Source: Whitmania pigra (taxonomy: Eukaryota; Annelida; Clitellata; Hirudinida; Haemopidae). Taken from it: a DNA stretch of 64,000 nucleotides. The stretch covers positions 128,501 to 192,500 of the forward strand of contig JAJTWR010000350.1 in assembly GCA_021613335.1 (NCBI GenBank). Reading direction: 5' to 3'. The notes beneath the pieces were generated by a model. It searched no databases. It had not been told where the DNA came from and was given only the letters and a program-made list of their open reading frames with translations. The position numbers were made by a program, and so were the translations under genes. Of this stretch, positions 1-10,925 are shown piece by piece; position 1 is the first letter of the stretch; every line of letters starts with the position of its first letter.

Positions 1-1414
1 TTAAATATAAGTTCAATATTACTCAATTTCACACACGACATCATTTTATTCGAAGCAAAACTCCAATAAAATTTCAATGAGATTTAACCGGTAGAACTTG
101 TAGAATATGCAAAATAGCATTATGGCATATAGGACAAAGTTTATTGGTAGGTTTTAGCTTTTTTCGTAGACTTTAAAAATGGCAAGAGGCCAAGACCCTT
201 AAGGCCCCCTAAATTCACCAGTGCTTAAGAAACAGTAATGTTTCCTCATTCTTTGACAAACGTCTGACCACGAATGCCATTTAGAACTGCTTTCACTATC
301 ACTTGAGCCTGATGAGCATCTATTTTCTATTGGCTACTAATATCTACATGGAGAGCTAAAAATAGATTCTGAATATCAAGACTACGCTTCACAAACATTA
401 ATATTATAATAAGAGTCACTTTTCTATTGACCCTTAACATTAGCATTAGCCGCCATTTAACAGAATGTGAATTTCAAAATTCTATGCGATATGTAGACTT
501 TGAAGCTACTCAGCGGCATCGCTAGTGATGTGTGATCTGAAGTGCACAAGTTATCACTTATGATTTTTGTAGACGAAGACGGTAATGATATTCATGACAA
601 ATTTCGTTGTTAAGGAAAACTCACTTCTGTCGCGAATTGGTATTGAAGTTCCGATGGAACATATGCCACCATAATAAACTTTGAATTAAGTAATAGTAAT
701 AATAATTATAATAATAATATTAACAAATAATAATTATTATATATATTATAATATAATATTATTAATTATTATAATATGAATATTTATTAATTATTTATAA
801 TAATTATTATATAATAATTATATTATATAATATAATATTAATATTTATTATTATTATTATTAACAGTATGCTGATATTTTAACATGAAACTTTGTTCGAT
901 TTCGAAAACCTCAAACATAAATTTGATTGGACATCCTCTGGTTGAACCCTATCCTTGTATTAAACTGCGATTTGTCAAGGACATTACTAAAATACTATTA
1001 CTACGGTCGTCTCGATTCTTCCTAATAAAGCAGTTATGTGATAATAAATAATAAAAAAATTCTCGAAATTTTTTGTACATGATATACGACATTCCCCGGC
1101 TAAAATTTAACAATTAGGGTTTGGGTTATTTTAGGGTTAGTTTAAGTTTTATTTTTTAATGAATATTAAAGTAATTAAACTACAACGACAGTTATTAATT
1201 CTTTAAACGAAAATATCTCCAAAACAGTTGCTGCTCTATGACCTATTTCAGATCTCAACCAATCACAGTGAAGGCTTACGAATATTAATCAGCAATGGCT
1301 ATTGCTTGTTAGGGCTTGGAAATACGCAACCGATATACAGATTTAAATCTTAAAATTCTGGGTTTGTTTGCTAGAAGGTTCAAGGAAACGTAGTTAATCG
1401 AAAATTCATCGAGA
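1..1414. other. AT-rich flank, no gene seen
   Basis: No reading frame with splice sites or a recognisable domain was found. The block at about 690-865 is almost pure A/T (ATT/TAA runs). Short GGGTT/TTAGGG-like words near 1115-1140 are too few to be telomeric. The duplicated unit begins at about 1415. Confidence 0.5.
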
Positions 1415-1602
1415 TTTGATCATGCAATGCTTTAACATCTTTGTTGGTATTATCATCATAACCCAAATAATTTCCTTTCATTTATTATCAATATCTTGTT
1501 CATCTCGCCATTATGCTACTACTCAAAAGTGTAAGACAAAATTGAAAGTGGAAAACGCGCTCTAGTATAGGCGAGACCACGCCTCTTGACCTGGATGATC
1601 AA

Positions 1603-4600
1603 TCAACGAACAAAAGACTTCCGCAAAAATCTCCTGTCTCGCAATTCGCTTTCTGGATCCACATCATTTTTAAATTTTCTCCAAACACTGATACGATCCC
1701 ATACAGGACAAGTCGGCACGTTATTCACAACAAAGTATAACTCCTCTAATATTGCCTAAAGTGATCAATTGAATTAAATAAGATAACGTTTAAAAAGCTT
1801 AAAATGTCTCCCATGTTTGCATACCTTGTCATTTTGCTCACCGCTAATAATCTTCAGCAAATCGTCAGCACGATGTTCTTGTCCTCTCGGTAAATATAAG
1901 AATGGACTATAAGAAATCAAAATCAGTTTTTATAATAAAGTATGAGATGCAGTTACACAATAATTAACATCGCAAGATAAGTCGAACAAAGTCATCCACT
2001 CACCACATCTTCAACGTAAATTCAATCCATTCGAATAGATTGGATCGGGATCCTGGCTTCCTAAAAGCTTCATTGACAATAAATCTGGGGTAAATACCCC
2101 TGCACCTCCAGAAAACCATTGATTCGTAACATTTAGGAAACTTTTCTAACTGTAATGAATAAATAAGTTTTAAAGAAAATATATCAACTATCGATAAAAT
2201 TACGTGCAGTTTGGCTGGATGTTTGCGATTTTTGCAAACCCTGCGCCGCCTCGTGCAAGAGGGCTATATAAATGGTTGACATTTTATCCAGACATCCTAA
2301 GCCCAAATCATCTTAGTTATGCAATTAATTCGATTTTTAATCAAATAGATAAATAAATAATTAATTACTTGACATCCTATACGGATAATCAATAGGTCGG
2401 CTCAGCACAAGTACGAAATGAAATGAAATGATTGGTTATTTAATTACCTCAAGAACTTCAGCAGTTTTCCAGAACGCTGTTCGAATAATGTTCATAAGTT
2501 CCAGTCGATTTAAAAAAGGGTCGAAGAAGACATGTTTTTCGATCGTTAAATCCTCCGAATGTGATTCTGAATTGAAAGATTCTTTTGAGTCATCTTTCAA
2601 CTGATGACCATCCCAAATTCGGACTCCTATTAAATCTCCACCGTTTTCCGATATGTACGGCTCGCGTTTATAACCACGAAGACATTTCTCCAATTCATTC
2701 CACTTTTCCAGTGGTTTTTCCTTAAAATATGAGAACGTAATACTGTCATGATATTAACATTTCATACAAACTTAACCAAATAATAAGTATATTTAACTAA
2801 TTAAACAAACTTAATTAATATCCGAACTAATACCAATAACTCACACATATTTCTGAACAAAACTCTGAACAGAAGATGCTGACTAAATGGTACATGTAAC
2901 ACAAAAAGTTAGTGTTAATGGGCAAATCGTATTCGTGGAGTGCTCCATATTTGTTATATGTCTAAAATTGAATTTGTCAAAGTCAGCATTAATAGTATAG
3001 TAATTTTGAATTGAATTTTCAATTTCACAATAACGTAGTTTAGATTTAAATGACAATTTTATCAATGTTAAGTTCTTTTGGTGAAAATGGATTTTAATAA
3101 GCGCGTTTGAAAATATGAATACAAAGGCTTTCAACATCAATGATGGGCATAATAATCATTATGATTATCAGTGCAATGCAGCGTCACTGCCAACTGAAAT
3201 TGCATCATTACGTTGAAATTGGCGCCATTTAAATGCTTCACGTAATTTGAACAACATCCGTTACCTCGAAGCATCCTCTTATAAAAGATTCAATGAGCTT
3301 CATTCTCTGACTTTCGTCGTTTGAAGACATGAAATAGGCATACAAGTGGTCCAATTGCAAACGTGGGAAATGTTCGTAATCGAGCAAGTTGAATGCTTGA
3401 ATTGATGGATTTTGTTGCTGAAGATGTTGAAATATAATTAAATTTAAAATTAATTCTTGATGGTTTTATAAAATAAATATTATAATTATTATTAAGTTGA
3501 AATATAATTAAATTAGAATGTAATTAAATTTAAAATTAATTCTTGATGGTTACATAAAATAAATATTATAATTATTAATAATAGCTCTATGGGAATTGCT
3601 TCAAACCATCCAAGTCCAGAATCTTTGTTCCTTAATGATAAGTGTCTGTAAAGTTTCGTCCTCACATCTAAATATGGCTTCAGCTAAAAAGATGTTATTC
3701 AAGAAATTATTTATGGAAATTGTTTTTATAATTGTTAAATAATAATCAAGACACCATTGCAATTTTAATAAAAAAAATAACTTTTAATGACTAGGAAATG
3801 GATAGCGATAAGTGTCCTTACATTGACGACGCAACCACTGTGCAATTCTCTGTTTTTTTGGGCAACGAGGTAATGGAATATTTCTTAATTTGGACAGGAA
3901 TGTAAGGGTATCTGAAAGGTATCAAGGTTATAAAATGGTGAATTAATAAAAGTGCATTAATTATTCATGAACTCGTTAACAAATCTAAATATATTGGATT
4001 AAGTACTTGACACGTCATTAAACATTGGTGGGTAAACAAGTTTCTGGAGCTTTTCAGTCACTGCTCTCATCGCTTTGACTGCCAGGCATGCATTGCTGAG
4101 GTTCCATGATTGAAATGGGAATTTAGCGAAACTGAAAGTTTTAAGAACAGGTTATCATTTTCAAGTTAAGGTTTCAAATTTCAAAACAGCTTTTTCATAC
4201 TGTGCGACCCAATAACAAATACCAGGACCACGAGTGTGATATTTATTGGGAGAAATCTCGATCAGTTGAGTTAAAGGCCCGTTAAAAAATTGAGCCGCTC
4301 TAGGCTAAAAAAGTAATTAAAAATAAAAATTTTACAAATTAATTTTAAAATTATTCTAATAAATATTAAGGTGAAAGTCAACGAATGTTAGATTTACAAT
4401 CTCATTTGCCAGAAAATTGTATAATTCCAATGATTTCTCGACAAGCAATGACAATGCATCTCCCGATGGTAATCCTGTAAATGTAAGTGGCTTGTTTGGT
4501 ATTTTTCAAAGAAACGATTTTAACACTTGAAGCACTTAAATGAAAACAAGTTCCACTAACGTAACGAGTCATCGTTAAGCTGGCTATGGTTCGGTATTAT

Positions 4601-5220
4601 TAAATCATCAATTTCACAGAGAAAATCTGAATTTCTGGGTAGGTATAAACTGATAAAAATAAAAATTTATTATTGTTTTGAAAAGTTTATTAGTTAAAAT
4701 ATTGTTATAATTATTATTGAATTATAAATAAAATATTAAATTAGTGTTTAAAAATTTATTATATAAACGCCATTTGAGTTAGTATCTTTGCTAGTCAAAA
4801 TCATCTCAGTTATGAAACGGAAATAATCAAATAAATAAATAAATAGTATCTTTGCTAACATGCTAGGCTTAAAATGTAGATGAGTCATTCTAGTAAAAAT
4901 AACGATAATGAAGAACGAACCAGAGGCGAAGAGATATTTGTCTAAATCGATCACTGAGGAGCTAAAATTAGATTAGATTGGAAAATTAGTAAATAGGTCT
5001 CAGTTTGAGGTGGCGAACAAAATAATTCCGACCAATTCATTTAATAATTTTTTAGTTAAGTTAGTGCAACTGTCTTTAAAATCCATTATCTCTTCGATAA
5101 ACTCATAGATTTCTGAAGAAATAAAATGTATAAAGTCTTAAAGATTTCATATGTTTATGCATTGAAGGATGTATGCTAGCATAATAATCATTATTTTATA
5201 CCTTTTTCCGCAGTCGTCAT
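1603..5220 (-). CDS. Unrecognised multi-exon gene, copy 1 (longest-looking copy)
   Basis: The family is not recognised. A plausible start is the ATG at 5220 (MTTAEK, exon 5202-5220), spliced to an exon beginning EIYEFIEEIMDFKDSC at 5112. Further exons on the minus strand encode segments beginning LPSGDALSLLVEKSLELYN (about 4400-4460), FFNGPLTQLIEISPN..GICYWVAQYEKAVLKF (about 4200-4310), FPFQSWNLSNACLAVKAMR, FLSKLRNIPLPRCPKKQRIA, an exon ending LIIKEQRFWTWM, QQNPSIQAFNLLDYEHFPRL (about 3290-3420), EKCLRGYKREPYISENGGDL (2436-2693), KFPKCYESMVFWRCRGIYPR (about 2025-2145), PFLYLPRGQEHRADDLLK, and a last exon 1603-1759 (EELYFVVNNVP..) ending in TGA. No signal peptide or membrane helix is evident; it looks like a soluble mostly helical protein. 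Exon phases in the first third are not fully resolved. Copies 2 and 3 stop about 25 residues earlier, so this copy may be the functional one. Confidence 0.5.
2205..2375 (+). mobile_element. tRNA-derived SINE (intronic, copy 1)
   Basis: A B-box-like stretch (TTTGCAAACCCTGCGCC, degraded from the GTTCGCAAACCC seen in copy 2) is followed by the SINE tail AAATCATCTTAGTTATGCAA, then ATCAAATAGATAAATAAATAA. It lies in an intron of the unknown gene, on the opposite strand. The same insertion is in copies 2 and 3, so it predates the duplications. Confidence 0.65.
4781..4857 (+). mobile_element. 51-bp SINE/LINE tail insertion with perfect 13-bp TSD
   Basis: The direct repeat AGTATCTTTGCTA at 4781-4793 and 4845-4857 flanks 51 bp that read AAATCATCTCAGTTATGAAA, then a short spacer and an (AAAT)n end. 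This is the hallmark of target-primed reverse transcription of a severely 5'-truncated copy. The same event is present at 13254-13330 and, inverted, at 36213-36289. Confidence 0.8.
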
Positions 5221-5356
5221 TTCTTGATATTTTCTGAAATAAAATTAATGATTGCTATTAAACAATGCCCAATTAACTTCATAATGAATTAATAGTTTTA
5301 ATAGCAATTAATCTCTTCTTTTATTTAGTTCACAAAGCAGTTAATAATATGTTTTA

Positions 5357-5435
5357 ATACGACGGTGAAGTTAGCAAGACTTCAGCAAGAACTTTGACAT
5401 CTAATAACTCTGGAACGCGTAGAGCTAAAAATATA
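5357..5435 (+). repeat. Dispersed repeat, also at 40360-40442 (inverted)
   Basis: The sequence from ACGACGGTGAAGTTAGCAAG to CGCGTAGAGCTAAAAATATA is absent from copy 2 at the equivalent site (near 13858). It reappears in reverse complement just outside the end of the inverted arm. Its class is unknown. Confidence 0.6.
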
Positions 5436-5758
5436 ATCTAATCTAATGTTATATCTAACATAATTTAAGATGTGGCAAAATGTTTAATTATGAACGTGTT
5501 TCCTAGTTTCCAGTTTGGACTTACGACTCCAAATTTTCTCTCGAATTTTGGTTCTAACTATAGCGACGTGTTCAGCTAGATATGTGGAGGTAACATCAAT
5601 CCATAAAAAAGACATTAAATAAGAGTTCGCATAAATTAAAAAAATTATTACTTTTATTTACATTCAACTTCATCTGACCTGTAAAAATAATAATTATTGT
5701 AATAACTCGTCATTAATAATACGAATAGTACCATCGACGACAACAACTATAGTAATGA

Positions 5759-7051
5759 CATGGTTCGTTCAGGTCCTAAAAAGTCCTACATTTCCGAAAT
5801 TCGGTTTTTAGTACTAAAAAGTCCTAAAAAAGTGATAAAGTTTCAAAAAATAACAATGTTCAAGAAGTTTTATTGCAATAACAATTAGCTGGAAATCGGT
5901 CCCTTAGTTCTTGCGGTCTCATTGTTCTAGTGGGAACTCACACAATTAAGTTTCCTGTTACGTTCGTTCGCTTGTCTGTTTGATCCTTTAAGTTTTGATA
6001 GCACTATCAATCATGCCTGGACTTTGTGTTTTCAAATGGCTAGACAATGAAGAATGGAGTTGGCTGAGAAGGAATACTACAGATTCCCAAACGGCGTATT
6101 GTTGCGCCTGCAAAAAGAACCTTGACATTTCGAAATTGGGAGTTACAGCAGTTACAACACACGTTTGCCTTGACCGTAAGGCAATTGCCTCAAATGTTGA
6201 AGTATCCATGAAAATGTATTAGTTGACGCTGCGATCGTCCAAGAATCAGACTGCGATAAATATCTGAAAGAATATTCAAAATTTGCAAATTCCAACAAAA
6301 CAATTCTTAATGCATATAAAAGGGAGCAAAGACTTGATATTTTCTTTAGGGAGCATGGGCAGCTGCGACGATTACGCATGGATATGGAGGGACGTAGTAA
6401 GTTTTGCTAACTTTGAGTCATGGTCAGGCATCTGTTGAACGAGGTTTCTCCATAAATAAAAATATGATTTGTGAGAATCAAAAAGAATAGAACTGGAATG
6501 CAAAGAGGATAATTAGAGACCATGTTAACAGTGTTGGAAGTATAGACAATTTTAGGATAGATAAATCTGTCCTGAGCCATTTTAAAGCATCAAGACAAAG
6601 ATATAAATTTTATTTGGATACCTTGCATGAGGAAGAGCGACAGGTAGCTGCAATCTCAAAACGTAAAGCAGATGAAGAGGACATGATCATGCTGAGGAAG
6701 AAGCTGAAGACTCTAAAACATGACAGGGATATGAATTTTTTTTCGAAGATTTCGAATATTAATGGATGAAAGTGTAAGAACCAGGAACATGGATCTTCTG
6801 GTCCAGGCAAACAGCCTAAGGGAATGTAGCGAGGCAAAAGCGACAGAAATTGCAACTTTAGAGAAAGACTTGGAAAATTGATTTTTATTTAAATAATAGT
6901 TAATTCTTGTGTTTTATGCCTAAATTATACAAAAATAAATAATTAAAATCTAAATATCGTTATTTTTGTTATTATTGTTGGTTCTAAAAATTGGAGTAGA
7001 AGGTCCTAAAAAGTCCTAAATTTTGGTTTTCAAGTTCCTGTATGAACCATG
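5759..7051 (+). mobile_element. Decayed DNA transposon with TIRs and 6-bp TSD (hAT-like coding remains)
   Basis: The termini are CATGGTTCGTTCAGG (left) and CCTGTATGAACCATG (right), imperfect inverted repeats. Internal GTCCTAAAAAGTCCTA words occur near both ends. TAATGA at 5753-5758 and 7052-7057 is the target duplication, and copy 2 carries the empty site (about 14169) with one TAATGA. Coding remains include a zinc-finger-like N-terminal part (CCACKKNLDISKLG.., about 6014-6220) and a C-terminal part (SHGQASVERGFSIN.., RIIRDHVNSVG, about 6415-6890) of the type seen in hAT-like transposases. The catalytic middle is deleted and there are in-frame stops, so it is non-autonomous. Classical hAT elements make 8-bp duplications, so the superfamily is uncertain. 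A sister copy lies at 44238-45350. Confidence 0.75.
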
Positions 7052-7237
7052 TAATGATGATGATAATAATAATAATAATAAAAGAATGATAATAATAATG
7101 ACAATATACAGTACTAATTATACATTAATTGTAACAACATTAGTGGTAGTGTTGTTAGTTAATAAACATAAAGAATAATAAGGGGTGGAATTTACCATCT
7201 TTCGTTACTCATATATATAAGTAAAATGAATGTGTGC

Positions 7238-7306
7238 GAGTTCATTATAAAGTCAAAATCATTTTAAATATGCAACGGACTTTAATCAAATAAATAAATG
7301 AGTTCA
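7238..7306 (+). mobile_element. Truncated SINE/LINE tail with short target duplication
   Basis: The sequence GTCAAAATCATTTTAAATATGCAACGGACTTTAATCAAATAAATAAAT (split here: AAATCATTTTAAATATGCAA then CGGACTTTAATC and (AAAT)n) is bounded by GAGTTCA at 7238-7244 and 7300-7306. It is a second very short retroposed tail of the same family. Confidence 0.6.
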
Positions 7307-7601
7307 ATATATATATGCGGAAACGTTCCCTTTAATATTTTTTCAGCATTGGCGGAAAAATATAGCATCTGCGCGGCACATTTTCATGCCTGTGCGGAAC
7401 ATTTCCAGTTGCGCATGTGAATTTTTTTAACATATGTTGTCACGTCCTTCGCTCGAAGCCCATAACAAACAGGTAGTACCGCTACCACCACCAAAAATAA
7501 GTGTCATATCTCTGAGATCCCGAAGAAAGACAAGGTTTAGCGTAACGGTTTATTCACAAGTAAACAACAACTACACACGGTCACTACACGAGAGAGAGAG
7601 T
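7307..7601. other. No gene; possible LTR-like or unknown repeat
   Basis: The stretch contains TGTCACGTCCTTCGCTCGAA (7438 onward), which could be an LTR start, but no matching end or duplicate was seen in the window. Confidence 0.3.
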
Positions 7602-7870
7602 GACCTTATTTATTTATTTATTTGATTAAAGTCCGTTGCATAACTAGGATGATTTGGACTTAGAGAGTGAGCTTTATTTATTTATTTACTTGATTAAAGT
7701 CCGTTGCATAACTAGGATGATTTGGACTTAGAGAGAGTGAGCTTTATTTATTTATTTACTTGATTAAAGTCCGTTGCATAACTAGGATGATTTGGACTTA
7801 GAGAGAGTGAGCTTTATTTATTTATTTACTTGATTAAAGTCCGTTGCATAACTAGGATGATTTGGACTTG
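7602..7870 (-). repeat. Tandem array (4 copies, period 68-70 bp) of a LINE/SINE 3' tail
   Basis: The word GATTAAAGTCCGTTGCATAA recurs at about 7624, 7692, 7762 and 7832, each followed by CTAGGATGATTTGGACTTA. On the minus strand each unit reads AAGTCCAAATCATCCTAGTT..(AAAT)n. The array sits immediately 3' of the LINE fragment at 7962-8450, where that LINE's own 3' end would be, so the tail was probably multiplied by slippage or repeated priming. Confidence 0.75.
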
Positions 7871-7961
7871 TTAGTTAGTGTTAGTTATTAAAAATTAATA
7901 ATATGTATTAGTGTAATAATAGGGATTAATAATAATAAGTTAAATACAGTTTAAATAAAAA

Positions 7962-8450
7962 TCACCAAAGTAATTGACTCCGATTTTTGCAAATCCATCT
8001 GTAGATGATGTCCACACTCGCTGGATTGCTAAGCAAGGAACTCATATCAGATAGACTTGTATTGAGTATGATTTCTCTCCTCAGGGCAGATTGGGTCGGA
8101 CATTCCATGAGGAAATGCTGCACATTTTCATCTTCCTGAGGGCACGTCTTGCACTTTCCGTCTGGATGATGTTTTAAGAGAAACAGGTGTTGGTTCAGAG
8201 CACATTTTCCAACTCGGAGTCTGGAAATAAGGACCTCCATTTTCCTTGAGGCACATTGGAATTTGCTCTTAGTCGACACAAGTTTCTCTATGGTCTTGTA
8301 ATGCTGGCTTCGCGGGTCTTCGTCCCATCTGGCTTGCCACTATTGGATGATGTTGCGGGCCACGGACCTTTTGACATCCTTGACAGACGCTGGGATCCAG
8401 CGGTCTATCTGATCCCTTGCAGTGGCGGCTTTTGCCCGAGCATCTAAGAC
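7962..8450 (-). pseudogene. 3' end of a non-LTR retrotransposon (RNase H end plus zinc-knuckle region)
   Basis: The minus-strand frame encodes SRLRVGKCALNQHL, then CKTCPQEDENVQHFLMEC, the C-x2-C-x8-H-x4-C zinc-binding tail typical of the C-terminus of LINE reverse transcriptases. Upstream, IPASVKDVKRSVARNIIQ is interrupted by a stop and resembles the end of the RNase H domain of the LINE at 14.5-15.6 kb. No reverse transcriptase or endonuclease domain is present. Confidence 0.75.
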
Positions 8451-8535
8451 TAGTAACCGCAGGAAACCGTCAGACACCAGTCATCCAAAACCATTATCAA
8501 AATCATCAAACTAATCTTCTTCTAATCCTCCCACA

Positions 8536-8600
8536 GCTAGTTAGTTAGTTCTTTATTAACGTCAATTTCATAACTAGATGATTAGGACGGGGACAACAAC
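8536..8600 (-). mobile_element. SINE/LINE tail fragment
   Basis: On the minus strand the sequence reads CCTAATCATCTAGTTATGAA, ATTGACGTTAATAAAGAAC, (TAAC)n. It is a variant of the family tail that matches the tail of the SINE at 44.5 kb (CATCTAGCTATGTAATGGAC). Confidence 0.55.
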
Positions 8601-8769
8601 AGAAAGCAACAAGAACATCGATGACACACTAAAAAAAACAACTAAATTCTTGAATAAATTATATGTACAGAGTTTAATGTACAGTCATATCAATCAGTCT
8701 ACCTCAGGTTTCTTCTCTTTTCCTGTTGGACACAGGAACTTTGTCCTACTTGCATAATTAGAGACGCGG

Positions 8770-9340
8770 GTTCCGAGCGCCATATTTGTTTATGTTTCAT
8801 GAACTCAACGCGATATTATTCCTTCTCAACTCGCGTCAACAATTCCTCTGTTCAACATTTATTCTTCTGATTGTCTGTGTATATACATTTACACTACAAA
8901 TTGGTGACTCCGACGTGATAGAAGAGATATGAAATCAGAGGAGGCCGGAGCTCTACCACGTGTGACAGCAGTCAGCATGCAGTTGCCGCCGTTTTTCACA
9001 GCGAACCCGAGACTGTGGTTCGCCAACATCGAGGCGTTGTTTCACATACAACGCCTGAAGGACGAGACTCAGCGATACGCACACGTGGTACACAATCTGC
9101 CCTTCCACGTAGCGGAGCAGGTCCAGGACCTCATCTACGAGGTTCCAAGCGAGAGGCCGTACACCGGTCTCAAGGAGGCCATCCTGCAGCGCTGCGGACA
9201 ATCTCAACAGACAAGGCTGAGGAGCCTTTTCAGCGCAGTGCAACTGGAAGGTCGGCTACCCAGCCAACTCCTTCGACACATGAAGACGCTGCTGGGAGAC
9301 AATTCGATGGACGAAGCCATCCTCCGGCAGCTATGTCTAC
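8770..9340 (+). pseudogene. Gypsy-like LTR retrotransposon fragment: LTR end, primer site, 5' gag
   Basis: The LTR-like 3' part ends at about 8900. It is followed by TTGGTGACTCCGACGTGA, the TGGTGAC..CGACGTG primer-binding site common to metazoan Ty3/gypsy elements. A frame from ATG 8929 carries a gag-like domain: PPFFTANPRLWFANIEALF, then VVHNLPFHVAEQVQDLI and PSQLLRHMKTLLGD. This is the 'W-F..VE' capsid family of gypsy elements. The element breaks at about 9340, where hAT sequence begins. No protease, RT or integrase is present. An inverted relative lies at about 34057-34350. Confidence 0.75.
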
Positions 9341-9934
9341 AGCTTTTCTGTCCGAGGTTTGCAACGTGTATAGTTTTCAGATGCTCCAGCTCATTCAACA
9401 GCATATAGACTGAATTTCTAAGAGGCCGACTGTATCCATGGAATTCCCACCAATTTCCCTTCTAGAGTAAGTGATGCATCAACTTCTACGGGCACAGCCC
9501 TGTCGTGTAGAGCAACAACAATAACCCTTCGCTCAACACGCGCCGACTTTTGGACTGTCGTCTAGTGTGTATAACTCCACAGAAATAGAAGTGATGATAA
9601 ATCAAACCTTTCCTGCTAGGGAACAACACAAATCAAAGGATCTGTAATGGTCCGTTTCACCTAAAATGGTGTGGGCGTCCTACACCACGTTACCCTAACG
9701 TCTCACATCAGAATACAGAGTTTACACAGCCTACTTGAAATGAACTGTTCGTTCGGCGGTATATAAAAGTATTTGACAGTATGTAAAACTGTGGGGCTAT
9801 TAAGACATTATATTCTGTCGCCTACGGTAAACGAAGAGACGTGCAAAAATTGACATGATCGGACCGACCGGGGCCCCTTACAGATGGGGGCCCCCTGGCA
9901 GTGACCTCACCTGCCCCCCTTCTCGGCGTCACTG
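9341..9934 (-). mobile_element. hAT transposon end fragment (left end, inverted)
   Basis: This is the reverse complement of the hAT element at 48.6-49.6 kb. The terminal inverted repeat CAGTGACGCCGAGAAGGGG ends at 9934. A GC-rich subterminal region (GGGGCCCC words) and a TATA-like TATATAAAAG at about 9758 follow. The fragment runs into the beginning of the transposase C-terminal exon at about 9341-9420. It is shared with arm 2 (39612-40096). Confidence 0.7.
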
Positions 9935-10744
9935 AGTTTTCCCAAGACTTGATCATGCAATGCTTCAACATATCTATTGCTATTATCAACATAACCCAAA
10001 TAATTTCCTTTCATTTATTATCAATATCTTGTCCAACTCATCATTATGCTACTAGTCAAAAGTGTAAGACAAAAGTGAAAGAGAAAAGCGCGCTCTAGTA
10101 TAGGCGAGACCACGAGACCACGCCTCTTGACCTGGATGATCAATTAATGAACAAAAGTCTCCAGCAAAAAAACCCTATCCTCGAGGTCATAATTCGCTTT
10201 CTTGATCCATATCATTTATAAATCTTGTCTTGGTATCTATTCCACATGTCTCGGCACGTTATTCACAACAAAGTAGAACTCCTCTAATGTTGCCTAATAA
10301 GTGAACAATTGAATCAAATAAGATAACGGTTAAAAAGCTTAAAATGTCTCAAATGTTTGCGTACCTTGTCAACCTGTTCACCGCTAATAATCTTCAGCAA
10401 ATCATCAGCACGATGTTCTTGTCCTCTCGGTAAATATAAGAATGGACTATAAGAAAACAAAATCAGTTTTTATAATAAAGTATGAGATGCAGTTACACAA
10501 TAATTAACATCGCAAGATAAATGGAACAAAGTCATCCACTTACCACATCTTCAATGTAAATTCAATCCACTGGAATAGATGGGATTGCGATCCTGGCTCC
10601 CTCAAAGCTTTATTGACAATAAACCTGGGGTAAATACCCCAGCACCTCCAGAAGATCATTGATTCGTAACATTTAGGAAACTTTTCCAACTGTAATGAAT
10701 AAATAAGTTTTAAAGAAAATATATCAACTGTCGATAAAATTATG

Positions 10745-10925
10745 TGCAGTTTGGCTGGATGTTTTGCGGTAGCAGTCGAATGTGTCGCGTTCGCAAACCC
10801 TGCGCCGCCTCGTGCAAGAGAGCTATATAAGTGGTTGACATTGTATCCAGACATCTTAAGTCCAAATCATCTTAGTTATGCAATTAATTCGATTTTTAAT
10901 CAAATAGATAAATAAATAATTAATT
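10745..10925 (+). mobile_element. tRNA-derived SINE (arm 1)
   Basis: The head is GGTAGCAGTCGAATGTGTCG, then the B box GCGTTCGCAAACCCTGCGCC. The tail is AAGTCCAAATCATCTTAGTT..ATCAAATAGATAAATAAATAA. The head matches the SINEs at 29.2 kb and 62.9 kb. Confidence 0.75.

Larger units (their letters stand above)
1415..7187 (-). repeat. Segmental duplication, copy 1 (direct relative to copy 2)
   Basis: This block matches about 9947-14302 in the same orientation. The shared sequence starts at the word TTGATCATGCAATGC and ends at AATAAGGGGTGGA. It contains the complete-looking copy of the unknown gene. It differs from copy 2 by small indels, by an insertion near 5357-5435, and by a 1.3-kb DNA transposon at 5759-7051 that copy 2 lacks. 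Copy 2 and the inverted copy 3 share features absent here, for example a short block after ATTTCTGAAGAAATAAAATG, so copies 2 and 3 are closest to each other. Confidence 0.85.

Noticed and set aside
1115..1145. Interstitial telomere repeat
   Set aside because: Only isolated GGGTT/TTAGGG words occur, not an array.
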